DNA from: Salinimicrobium marinum
GTDB lineage: Bacteria; Bacteroidota; Bacteroidia; Flavobacteriales; Flavobacteriaceae
Length of the DNA: 64,000 bases
Assembly (NCBI RefSeq): GCF_014651535.1
Contig: NZ_BMXB01000019.1
Span: 1 to 64,000 of the forward strand
Direction of reading: 5' to 3'
Under the pieces are notes generated by a model, which was not told the origin of the DNA, made no database searches, and saw only the letters and a program-made list of their open reading frames with translations. The first letter of the stretch is position 1. Each line of letters starts with the position of its first letter. The position numbers and the translations under genes are program-made. Below are positions 1 to 7,595 of the stretch, piece after piece.

Positions 1-101
1 AATATCTCTAACTTTTCTGATAAGCTCCATCTCTTGTATTTCATATTTCAAAGGTATAAATTGAAATTTAAAATATCACTCCGATCTTATTGGGGGCTAA
101 A

Positions 102-197
102 TTAGTCGTTGTCACCCGAATCATCATCTGAGCATGAACTAAATCCAAAAATTGCAATGCAAAGAATTAATAGGTGGTTGATTGATATGTTTTTCAT
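102..197 (-). CDS. 31-aa predicted lipoprotein
   Basis: A short ATG-TAA frame encodes 31 residues. A Lys/Asn N-terminus is followed by a hydrophobic stretch (LLILCIAIFGF) and SSC-SDDDSG, so the likely lipidated Cys is residue 22. The acidic SDDD right after the Cys resembles the lipoprotein export signal that sends Bacteroidota lipoproteins to the cell surface. The mature part would be only about 10 residues, so it may be a peptide-like lipoprotein or an unexpressed relic. It lies just downstream of the DUF4870-like gene on the same strand. The coding call rests on the convincing signal peptide and lipobox. No function can be given. Confidence 0.5.
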   Translation of the reverse strand: MKNISINHLLILCIAIFGFSSCSDDDSGDND

Positions 198-252
198 AAT
201 GTTTTGATTAAATAATTTGATGCGTATATTCTAATGTTCCTATGCCTGTATT

Positions 253-606
253 TTAAATATTCTGGAACCACTCTTCAAACTTGTTTCCGAAGAAAGGGAC
301 AGGTTTTATTTTTCCGTTGATGGCATTAATAAGTCCCATTATCCATAAATACAGCAGGAAGAGTGATCCGAAAAAACTGATGATCCACCCCAGGATTGGC
401 ACCATACCCACCACAAAGACAGCAATTCCGCAAAGAGTTAAGCCTAGTGATTGCTTTATGTGATAAGCTGCAAAGGGGTCGTTCTTATCTTTGTTCATGA
501 TAAAAGCTATCAATAGCCCAATGATGGTGAGATATGCAACGATGGCCAGGGTAGCATCACCTGTATATTCATTTTTAGTTTCTGTATGAGTATTTCCCGA
601 TTCCAT
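253..606 (-). CDS. DUF4870-like small membrane protein
   Basis: This 117-residue protein has three hydrophobic segments, at about residues 20-37, 52-72 and 75-95. Between the first two is an AAYHIKQSLGL motif typical of DUF4870/YtjA-type membrane proteins (residues 47-57), and it ends with a short cytosolic tail. The 16-residue polar N-terminus before the first helix is also usual for the family. These proteins are found in the inner membrane of many bacteria and their role is not established. It appears monocistronic, with the tiny lipoprotein gene downstream. The family assignment comes from motif and topology, without a profile search. Confidence 0.75.
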   Translation of the reverse strand: MESGNTHTETKNEYTGDATLAIVAYLTIIGLLIAFIMNKDKNDPFAAYHIKQSLGLTLCGIAVFVVGMVPILGWIISFFGSLFLLYLWIMGLINAINGKIKPVPFFGNKFEEWFQNI

Positions 607-691
607 AGTAATTTTTTAAAGGTTCATAAATGATTTTTCAGCAGATTACGCTAGCTTTTCAAGAAATCTGGAGGGGCAACAGTTGTGCTGG

Positions 692-1207
692 TTACAGATT
701 AAATTTTATACCGGCGCCAATAACCAACTGACTTCCGTCTATGATGACGTATTTCGCTTCAGCAAAAGGAGTGATGCTGCTTCCAATATTGAAATTTGCA
801 CCGGCACCAAGGTTTAGTCCAAATCTCCCGTCACTGGATTCCATGGAGGTGCCGCCAAAACCTGTTCCGTCAAAATCTATTTTTACATTGGTGTAATTGA
901 GCCCGGCGATTCCGTAGAAACCAAAACTTTCATCATTCAGAAAATAATAATTGGCATTTCCGTTCAATTCCCACCATTTGATATCAATTCCAGCTTCATC
1001 TTTAGGCAGGTAATAAATGAATCCGGGAGAGATCGTGAGGTTTTCCATAATTGGGAATTCCGCATTCACCCCAATTCCTATATTCTCAATTTCGGTTCCA
1101 TAGGCTACCATTGCTCCAAACCGGGTATCGGTTTGAGCAGAGCTTATAAAAGTTCCTCCAAAGAATAGTAAAGTAGCAGTGAGCAATAGTGTTAATTTAG
1201 TTTTCAT
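692..1207 (-). CDS. Outer-membrane beta-barrel protein (small porin-like)
   Basis: The product has 171 residues with a clear signal peptide ending near SSAQ (cleavage about residue 25). The mature part alternates aromatic and hydrophobic strands with Gly turns, and ends in IGAGIKFNL, whose alternating pattern fits the final strand of a small outer-membrane barrel recognised by BamA. About eight strands fit the OmpA-like/OmpW-sized barrel families common in Flavobacteriaceae. No plug, OmpA peptidoglycan domain or enzymatic motif is present. It may be structural or a narrow pore; the substrate cannot be told. Upstream is a 340-bp gap shared with the divergent LytTR regulator gene. Confidence 0.75.
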   Translation of the reverse strand: MKTKLTLLLTATLLFFGGTFISSAQTDTRFGAMVAYGTEIENIGIGVNAEFPIMENLTISPGFIYYLPKDEAGIDIKWWELNGNANYYFLNDESFGFYGIAGLNYTNVKIDFDGTGFGGTSMESSDGRFGLNLGAGANFNIGSSITPFAEAKYVIIDGSQLVIGAGIKFNL

Positions 1208-1546
1208 GCTTAATTGTTTTTGGTTTGTTTGATTTTCAAGTCATCAACCAACTTTCATTGGGCCGGCTGATTAATTTATTGATGTAAATATCTTTATGTT
1301 ATTCATTTTCAGCAATATGTATTGAGTGCAGATGGAATATGGATGAGTGAAAGTGTGCTACGTTTTATTTAGCGGGTTTTAGGGCTTGTAAATGGAGATA
1401 CGGCAGTATTCTAATTCATATGGCATTTACACCATTGAAAAGCAGCTTTTTAGGGATAATTCTTTTAAAAGTCCATTAAGAAAAGTTACATTTAATGAGA
1501 ATATCCCTTTTTTTTTAATTTTATAACCTGAAGAAATCTTACCCTA
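1208..1546. other. Divergent intergenic region with a T9 tract
   Basis: This is the promoter region between the outer-membrane protein gene and the LytTR regulator gene. No ORF with coding character was found. A run of nine T residues at 1508-1516 lies about 30 bp before the regulator start and is followed by the AT-rich TATAACC stretch; this may contribute to the promoter. No strong inverted repeat was seen. Confidence 0.4.
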
Positions 1547-2311
1547 ATGAGAATTGCAATTATAGATGATGAAGTACATTGTGTGGAAGGGCTGGTTTTG
1601 CATGTAAGAAGTAAGTTTCCTGAAGCCGAAATTGTGTTCAAAGGCACAAAACCCGAAGATGCGCTACAGTCATTGCCCAACGCCAGGCCCGATCTTTTAT
1701 TTCTGGACGTGGAAATGCCCGGGATGAATGGTTTTGAATTACTGGATCATTTGCCGAGAGAATCATTTGATGTGATTTTTACAACCGCTTACAGCCAGTA
1801 TGCCGCCCGGGCCTTTAAAGCCAAAGCGGTTAATTATTTACTGAAACCTATTGATGAAGCAGAGTTTGAAAATGCTGTTTTGGAGTGGAAGGAAGAAAAG
1901 GAAATGAAAAAGAACCTTTCTTCTGAAAGATTGAACGAACTCCTTATCTACATGAAGCGGGAAGGAATCCTGAAAAATAAAATTGCCGTTCCTGTTTCTG
2001 AAGGTTTCGAGTTTATTGAAACCAATGATATCCTGTACTGTCAAAGTCAGAATAATTACACGCTGCTCTTCACCACAGATAACCGGAAACTCGTATTAAG
2101 TAAGACCTTAAAGGAATTTGAAAAACTGCTGGATAAGTATTTCTTTATAAGGATTCATAAATCCTTTCTTATAAACCCCAACTATATGAAAAAGTACTAC
2201 CGCAATGACGGGGGATACCTGGTCATGCAGGATGGAAAGTCCATTCCCGTTAGTAAAAGTAAAAAAGACCTTATCACCAATCTTTTTGATGCAATCACAA
2301 AAACTGCGTAA
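1547..2311 (+). CDS. LytR/AlgR-family response regulator (REC-LytTR)
   Basis: A 254-residue two-domain regulator. The N-terminal receiver domain (about 1-120) carries the acidic pair IIDDE, the phospho-acceptor Asp54 in LFLDVEMPGMNG, the TTAYSQYA switch region and the conserved Lys in LLKPIDEAEF. The C-terminal LytTR DNA-binding domain (about 150-250) has the typical QSQNNYTLLFTTDNRKL and FIRIHKSFLINPNYM segments. It most likely accepts phosphate from the TPR histidine kinase encoded 34 bp downstream, with which it forms an operon. LytTR regulators bind paired direct repeats, but no target sites were identified here. Confidence in the family is high; the regulon is unknown. Confidence 0.93.
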   Translation: MRIAIIDDEVHCVEGLVLHVRSKFPEAEIVFKGTKPEDALQSLPNARPDLLFLDVEMPGMNGFELLDHLPRESFDVIFTTAYSQYAARAFKAKAVNYLLKPIDEAEFENAVLEWKEEKEMKKNLSSERLNELLIYMKREGILKNKIAVPVSEGFEFIETNDILYCQSQNNYTLLFTTDNRKLVLSKTLKEFEKLLDKYFFIRIHKSFLINPNYMKKYYRNDGGYLVMQDGKSIPVSKSKKDLITNLFDAITKTA

Positions 2312-2345
2312 TATCTTCATGTTGCCGGTATGAACTACAAAATAT

Positions 2346-4421
2346 ATGCGCACTTCAGGAAAATATTTTCACAGGCTCCAATGGCAGATCTGTTTTTTCA
2401 TACTCTTCTTTTCTTTTTCCGGAAATGCACAGTCACGCCTGGATAGTCTTCAGACGGTTTTTCAACAGGAAAGCAACGATTCCCTAAAGATCATTTATGA
2501 ACTTCAGTATGTACGTGAACTGCATAGAAAAGATCATGATGCAGATAAGGAATACGCTATTGCGCAGGATGCAATAAAGAGGGCATTAAACTACGGAGAT
2601 ACTTTGTTATATGCCCGAAGCCTGGATAACCTGGGATTGCTGTACCGTTATCATCAGGATTATTCCGAAGCAATGCCTCTTCATATAAAAGCTTTCAACC
2701 TCGTAAAAAACAAAAAGAGCGATCCTGTTCACAAAATGATCTTTGCGAACAATGCCGGTGTTGCAGGCAGGTATAATCAAAAATATGATTCGGCCATTAC
2801 CTTTTACATGCATGCATTGAGGATTGCAGAAAGGGAAAATGACCTCAAGAACATTGCCATTTCAAGTAACGGAATTGGAAATGCACTGGGGAATATTCCC
2901 GGGCGGGAAGATGAAGCGCTGGGGTATTTTGAACGTTCTCTTGAGGCAGAAGAAGCAAGGGATAACAGTCTGGGTGTGGCTATGAATTATCTGTCAATCA
3001 GCGACTATTACATAGACAAGGAACAGTACAGGACAGCCCGGCAGTATCTTGATGAATTGCATAAAATTAATCAGGAACGAGAGGATTTATACGGGCTGGC
3101 AATCACGTATGAATTCTACGGAAAATCTTACCTGGAAGAGGGCAGGAACCTTGCAAAAGCTGCTTCTTATTTTCAGGATGCTCTGGGTAGGTTTAGAACT
3201 CTGGGAGATAAACACCGGCAGGCACAGATCTTAATGAGTATTGGAGATGTTTTTTTAGAACAAAATGATCTTGCACAAGCTGCCGGCTCTTACCAGAATT
3301 CCCTGGCACTGGCGCGGGAACTTGATCAGCACGGGTTGATCATGGCTAATTCGTTTGGCCTGTCAAATATTTCCGAAAAGCGAAATCAGCATGAGCAGGC
3401 CCTGGAATATTATAAACAGGGAAAAGCCTATGAAGACAGTATTAAACTTTCTGAACAGAATGTTGAAATAGCAGCCCTAATCCGAAAGTATGATATTGAA
3501 AAAAAGGAAAATCAAATTCAGTTACTGGAAAAAGATAAGGCGCTGCAGCAAACCCTGCTGGACAATCAGGAGCAAAAGCTGGAACGAAGAAGGATCTTTA
3601 TGATGCTTATGGGCATAGGCCTTTTGTTCATTCTTACCATCATCTTTTTACAATACCGAAACGCACGGACAAAGAAGAAGACCAATGAGAGAATTTTAAA
3701 AGAGGAAAAAGCAAAATTAAAAGCGATTTATGAGCGAAACCTGGCGCGTGCAGAAATTCTGGTAACCCGGTTAAGGATCAATCCTCATTTCCTTTTTAAT
3801 AGTCTTAATGCCATCACATACCTCATCCAGAGTGAGCAGAATGCGAAAGCCATGAAATATCTCGTGGTTTTTAGCCGCTACACGCGAATGGTGCTGGAAA
3901 CATCCCAGCAGCATGTGGTTCCTTTAACCGAAGAGCTTAAATTAACCCGCTATTACCTGGCGCTGGAAGAGAACCGTTTTGAAAAGGATTTTAAATATGA
4001 GATCAGGGGAGACGATTCTCCAACTATTGAAAATGTGTTGATACCCCCGTTGCTGCTTCAGCCTTTTATTGAAAATGCTATATGGCATGGCTTGTTGCCG
4101 AGCAAACGTGATGAAAAAATAGTACTTCTGGAGGTGATTTCAGAAGGAGAAGATATTAGGATCATCATTGATGATAATGGAATAGGAAGAAAGAAAACCA
4201 ATTCCCGGTCTTCCAAAGATGCCCATAAAAGCATGGGGATGAAGATCATCAGGGAACGTATTGAACTTTATAACAAGAGTTATCCAGACACGATTGAGTA
4301 TGAGATCATCGATAAAGTAAACCCAGAGGGGGAACCCGAAGGTACCAGGATCGTATTTGTACTTAAACAGGAAAAACTCAAGCAGAAGCCTGTTCATTCC
4401 TTCTCAGATAATTATGAATAA
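2346..4421 (+). CDS. TPR-containing LytS-type sensor histidine kinase
   Basis: A 691-residue kinase with a signal peptide (ending near GNAQ, residue 29), about seven tetratricopeptide repeats across residues 35-370, a coiled-coil linker, one transmembrane helix (about 418-438) and a LytS-type (His_kinase) catalytic region. The phospho-acceptor is His481 in LRINPHFLFNSLNA. The ATPase part has the N-box-like LLLQPFIENAIWHGL and the G-box DDNGIGRK. The periplasmic TPR array probably senses a protein or peptide partner. Pairing with the adjacent LytTR regulator is the usual arrangement for this class in Bacteroidota. The ATG is the only sensible start, giving MRTSGKYFHRLQWQICFFIL. Confidence 0.92.
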   Translation: MRTSGKYFHRLQWQICFFILFFSFSGNAQSRLDSLQTVFQQESNDSLKIIYELQYVRELHRKDHDADKEYAIAQDAIKRALNYGDTLLYARSLDNLGLLYRYHQDYSEAMPLHIKAFNLVKNKKSDPVHKMIFANNAGVAGRYNQKYDSAITFYMHALRIAERENDLKNIAISSNGIGNALGNIPGREDEALGYFERSLEAEEARDNSLGVAMNYLSISDYYIDKEQYRTARQYLDELHKINQEREDLYGLAITYEFYGKSYLEEGRNLAKAASYFQDALGRFRTLGDKHRQAQILMSIGDVFLEQNDLAQAAGSYQNSLALARELDQHGLIMANSFGLSNISEKRNQHEQALEYYKQGKAYEDSIKLSEQNVEIAALIRKYDIEKKENQIQLLEKDKALQQTLLDNQEQKLERRRIFMMLMGIGLLFILTIIFLQYRNARTKKKTNERILKEEKAKLKAIYERNLARAEILVTRLRINPHFLFNSLNAITYLIQSEQNAKAMKYLVVFSRYTRMVLETSQQHVVPLTEELKLTRYYLALEENRFEKDFKYEIRGDDSPTIENVLIPPLLLQPFIENAIWHGLLPSKRDEKIVLLEVISEGEDIRIIIDDNGIGRKKTNSRSSKDAHKSMGMKIIRERIELYNKSYPDTIEYEIIDKVNPEGEPEGTRIVFVLKQEKLKQKPVHSFSDNYE

Positions 4422-4526
4422 TAATTACTTCGGAAGAAATTAAAAAATTTCAGCTGTTGCTGATAATTCATTTTTAAAAGGGTGCTTTTTACCACCTGAA
4501 GAATAATACTGAATTTTCAGAAAATA

Positions 4527-4868
4527 TTAATGAGTTGCGGTATCTGTAATGGACAATTCATCCATAAGCTCATTTCTGTACCTGTCCAGCTCTCTTACTT
4601 CCTGCTCCTCCATAATTACGATCAATGAGTTCAGTTTTTCCTGAAGTGGTTTTGCGTATGCCTGAAATTCCTCCCGGCTAGCTTCCTCATTTTCCACTTT
4701 TTCTATTCCTTCGAAGATCTTTCTGGAAATGGCTTTGGCTTCTTCCAGTTCGGCATTATCGGGAGGTATGCTGGTTTTCGGCTCCTGTTCTTCTGTTACT
4801 CCTGATCGTTCCTCACATCCAAAACAGAGAAAAAGTATAAAAGCCGATAAAAAGAATATTTTTTTCAT
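4527..4868 (-). CDS. Small predicted lipoprotein, function unknown
   Basis: The frame is open to 4910, but the ATG at 4868 gives a proper lipoprotein signal (MKKIFFLSAFILFLCFGC) of 113 residues in total, with Cys18 as the likely lipidated residue followed by EERSG. The mature part is acidic and predicted helical, with a run rich in Glu and Lys (AKAISRKIFEGIEKVENEEA) suggesting a short coiled coil. It is convergent with the kinase gene upstream and has no operon partner. I do not recognise a family. It could be a small periplasmic or surface-anchored helical protein. Confidence 0.65.
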   Translation of the reverse strand: MKKIFFLSAFILFLCFGCEERSGVTEEQEPKTSIPPDNAELEEAKAISRKIFEGIEKVENEEASREEFQAYAKPLQEKLNSLIVIMEEQEVRELDRYRNELMDELSITDTATH

Positions 4869-5008
4869 GGTGGAGGTAATTGACATATCAAATATATTAA
4901 ATTTTAACATAATCTGTAGCAGCCGATATCATATCAGTAAAATAATTTTTGCTGATTCTTGTTGAACAGCCAATGATTCTATTAGAATTCTTTCACGACA
5001 ACGAGAAA

Positions 5009-5021
5009 GAGATAGTATCTC
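5009..5021. promoter_or_regulatory. 13-bp palindrome upstream of carbonic anhydrase
   Basis: GAGATA-G-TATCTC is a perfect inverted repeat in the 325-bp gap before the carbonic anhydrase gene, about 170 bp upstream of its ATG. It could be an operator for a dimeric regulator. No second copy was found nearby, so support is weak. Confidence 0.25.
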
Positions 5022-5193
5022 ATTGTATTATAACACTTTATATTTTATTTGTGAACATGTTTTGAAGTGCTTCTTGAGAAATTCTTTAAATTGAAAGAAA
5101 CCCTATTTAAGGTGTACTGCATGGAATGAAGATGTTATCTAATCAAAATGCAGGATGGATAAACAGATTTTAAACCTTTTTAAACTAATCAAA

Positions 5194-6009
5194 ATGACTA
5201 ATAGAAAAATGCAGCTGATTTTATGTTTTGGAGTATTTCTGATGTTCCTTCAAACATCCTGTGCACAAACCAGGAATACCTCTGAAAGGGATCAATCCAC
5301 CATGAATGAAGAAAACCTGCAGTCCCGGGAATGGAGAGAGGAAAATTATATCGTTAACCGTGATTCTGCCTCGGCGAATCCCTATTACGGACTGCAGAAA
5401 CTTCGCGGCGGGAACCAGCGTTTTGAGCAGGGGAGAAGTATTCACCCACGGCAGCACCCGGAATTAGTAGAAGCTTTGGTGGAAGGACAGTATCCGTTCG
5501 CGACTATTGTAGGTTGTTCAGATTCCCGGGTGGCGACAGAAATTATTTTTGATCAGGGGTTTGGCGATCTATTTGTGGCACGTACGGCAGGTCAGGTCAT
5601 GACGCAGGCCAGTTATGCCACTTTGGAATATGCATATTTAAACCTTGGCACCAAACTCATTGTTGTTTTGGGCCATAGTAGTTGTGGCGCTGTGACTGCT
5701 GCAGTGGAAAGGCCGGCAGACCCGCCAAGTCATATTGTAAGTCTGATAAATGCCATTAAACCTGCTGCTTTGGCTGTGGAAGGAATGGGGGATAATCAAC
5801 TTGAGATGGCAGTGAAGCAAAACGTGATCAACCAGGTAGAGGAGTTAAGAAGGCTCGAAGCGGTCCTGAGCAGAGGGTATGAAAAAGGAGACCTGTTGAT
5901 TGTGGGAGCTGTGTATGATCTGCCTACCGGAAATATTGAGTTTTTAGAAGAGACCCTTCAGGAGCTGCCGGCCACAAATTATTCTACAAAAGATATCACG
6001 GGACTATAA
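5194..6009 (+). CDS. Periplasmic beta-class carbonic anhydrase
   Basis: Beta-carbonic anhydrases interconvert CO2 and bicarbonate using a zinc ion. From the chosen ATG (271 residues) the zinc ligands are Cys108, His161 and Cys164, with the Asp110-Arg112 dyad in VGCSDSRVA and the HSSCGAV motif. An N-terminal export signal ends in LQTSCAQT, so the enzyme is periplasmic, either as a lipoprotein at Cys23 or cleaved after Ala24. The frame also allows an upstream ATG at 5155, which would put 13 extra residues before the signal; 5194 follows a typical AATCAAA context. Two SYLF genes follow in the same orientation after 158 bp. A substitute function is unlikely because all catalytic residues are present. 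Confidence 0.9.
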   Translation: MTNRKMQLILCFGVFLMFLQTSCAQTRNTSERDQSTMNEENLQSREWREENYIVNRDSASANPYYGLQKLRGGNQRFEQGRSIHPRQHPELVEALVEGQYPFATIVGCSDSRVATEIIFDQGFGDLFVARTAGQVMTQASYATLEYAYLNLGTKLIVVLGHSSCGAVTAAVERPADPPSHIVSLINAIKPAALAVEGMGDNQLEMAVKQNVINQVEELRRLEAVLSRGYEKGDLLIVGAVYDLPTGNIEFLEETLQELPATNYSTKDITGL

Positions 6010-6055
6010 CAGTATCATTTCAACTGAAAAAAAGAACGGGAAAGGAAACGGCTCT

Positions 6056-6082
6056 TTAACGTTCATTAAGGAAAAGCGTTAA
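6056..6082. promoter_or_regulatory. TTAACG/CGTTAA inverted repeat before the first SYLF gene
   Basis: Six-base arms TTAACG and CGTTAA are separated by 15 bases, about 90 bp upstream of the SYLF start. A TACTTTG stretch near 6117-6123 resembles a -7 element. The repeat may be an operator or may end the carbonic anhydrase transcript; there is no T-run after it. Confidence 0.25.
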
Positions 6083-6167
6083 TACCTAATGAAATAACAC
6101 TCAATTAACATAAGAATACTTTGATTCAGAGTACATTGAGTAGTAACTAACTTAAAAATAAAGTAAA

Positions 6168-6719
6168 ATGGAATCAGTTATGAGATTTAATAATTTTTAC
6201 AAATCAATTTTTGCATTGATTTTTCTAGTATTCGCGAGTTGTGGATCTATGAAGAAAACAGGAGATGACCTGGTATCAGACGCTCAGGAGGCGAAGTCTA
6301 CTATTGAACAAAATTATCCCGAAATGTCCGATCATTTTAATGATGCGGCAGGATATGCAATTTTTCCAAATGTAGGAAAAGGTGCATACGTAATAGGAGG
6401 GGCATCTGGTAATGGTGCAGTTTATGAAAATGGTAACCTTATTGGATATGGAGATCTAAAACAAGTAGATGTAGGTCTTCAAATAGGTGGTAAAGCCTTT
6501 ATTGAGGTACTGTTTTTTGAAACTCAGGAAGCTTTAGATGATTTTAAGAACGGTAGCTACGAGTTATCGGCAAATGCATCTGCAATTGTACTGGATGAAG
6601 GAGCATCCCGTAATATTAACTTCGCAGATGGTGTTGCGGTTGTAACCATGCCTAAAGAAGGTGCAATGGCCGGAGTTTCTGTTGGAGGACAAAGGTTCGA
6701 TTTCCAACCGGTACAGTAA
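6168..6719 (+). CDS. SYLF (Ysc84-like) domain lipoprotein
   Basis: A 183-residue protein with a lipoprotein signal: the hydrophobic stretch FALIFLVFAS ends at Cys26, followed by GSMKK. The rest is a SYLF domain, recognised by AGYAIFPNVGKGAYVIGGAS, the QVDVGLQIGG segment, ALDDFKNG, and VVTMPKEGAMAGVSVGGQ. SYLF domains bind lipids, notably phosphoinositides in eukaryotes; the bacterial role is not settled. The product of the next gene is about two-thirds identical by eye, so this is a tandem duplication. The ATG at 6180 (MRFNNFYK) is an alternative start. A hairpin terminator directly follows, so each copy is probably transcribed on its own. Confidence 0.88.
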   Translation: MESVMRFNNFYKSIFALIFLVFASCGSMKKTGDDLVSDAQEAKSTIEQNYPEMSDHFNDAAGYAIFPNVGKGAYVIGGASGNGAVYENGNLIGYGDLKQVDVGLQIGGKAFIEVLFFETQEALDDFKNGSYELSANASAIVLDEGASRNINFADGVAVVTMPKEGAMAGVSVGGQRFDFQPVQ

Positions 6720-6742
6720 TCTTGAAATAATATTGAATAAAG

Positions 6743-6773
6743 AAGTGGTTCCTTATCCGGAATCACTTTTTTT
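6743..6773 (+). terminator. Rho-independent terminator after the first SYLF gene
   Basis: Stem AAGTGGTTCC / GGAATCACTT (ten pairs including one G-T wobble) with a six-base loop, followed by seven T residues. It lies 24 bp after the SYLF stop codon. Confidence 0.85.
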
Positions 6774-6824
6774 ATATGATGTACATCCAGATAAGTAGAA
6801 TTGGTACAATAAATGAAACTATAA

Positions 6825-7388
6825 ATGCATAACAGAAAAACTATGAATTCAACATTAATATTTAAAAGAACAGGAATTACCTTACTTCTCATTTTTTTTA
6901 TGGGTACTATGGTAACCGCTCAGACGTCAGATCAGAAGAAGATCATTAATGATGCTGAAAAGGCAAAACAAACCCTTACTCAAAAAGATCCGGGAGTAGA
7001 AAACCTGCTGAATAATTCTGTGGGGTATGCTATTTTTCCGAATGTGGGGAAAGGAGCATACATCGTAGGAGGTGCATCTGGAAACGGAGCAGTATATCAA
7101 AATGGAGAATTGATTGGGATGGCCGATTTGAAGCAACTGGATGTAGGACTTCAATTGGGAGGTCAGGCTTTTATTCAGGTGTTGTTGTTCAAGACCCAGG
7201 CGGCATTAGATCGTTTTAAAGAAGGGAAGTTTAAACTTTCCGGTAATGCATCTGCCGTGGCTCTTGATAAAGGTCGTGCAGAGAGTATAGAATTCCGGGA
7301 TGGAGTAGGTGTTATTACCATGCCTAAAGCCGGAGCGATGATCGAAGTTTCTGTAGGTGGACAAAAATTTAATTTTGAAGAACTGTAA
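6825..7388 (+). CDS. SYLF (Ysc84-like) domain exported protein, tandem paralogue
   Basis: A 187-residue paralogue of the preceding protein. It has a cleavable signal peptide (ending near VTAQTS, residue 34) but no lipobox Cys, so the pair differs in how it is anchored: one copy lipidated, one soluble. The SYLF core again shows VGYAIFPNVGKGAY, VGGASGNGAVYQNG, QLDVGLQLGGQAF and GVITMPKAGAMIEVSVGGQ. An ATG at 6843 (MNSTLIFK) is a possible alternative start and gives a more compact signal peptide. The gene sits between two terminators. Function in lipid binding is inferred from the family only. Confidence 0.87.
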   Translation: MHNRKTMNSTLIFKRTGITLLLIFFMGTMVTAQTSDQKKIINDAEKAKQTLTQKDPGVENLLNNSVGYAIFPNVGKGAYIVGGASGNGAVYQNGELIGMADLKQLDVGLQLGGQAFIQVLLFKTQAALDRFKEGKFKLSGNASAVALDKGRAESIEFRDGVGVITMPKAGAMIEVSVGGQKFNFEEL

Positions 7389-7410
7389 GCAGTAGCTTAA
7401 GAATTTAAAG

Positions 7411-7488
7411 AGAGCTGTTTCAGGGTTTAAGTACTTTCTGTTCTTCTATGTAGAACCAGTCAGGAACAAAGCCCGAAACAGCTTTTTT
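7411..7488 (+). terminator. Long-loop terminator after the second SYLF gene
   Basis: AGCTGTTTC-A-GGG at 7413-7425 pairs with CCC-GAAACAGCT at 7472-7483, followed by six T residues. The 46-base loop holds a small GTTCT/AGAAC hairpin. Terminators usually have short loops, so this structured one is slightly unusual. Confidence 0.7.
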
Positions 7489-7595
7489 ATTTCCGATTAT
7501 TTTCCTGTACGGCAAACAATCTCCCCAGAAGCCTCAACCAGGTAGTGTTTAAATTCTTTGTTCCTACAGCGAAATAATTTTGCTTTTTCTGGTAA

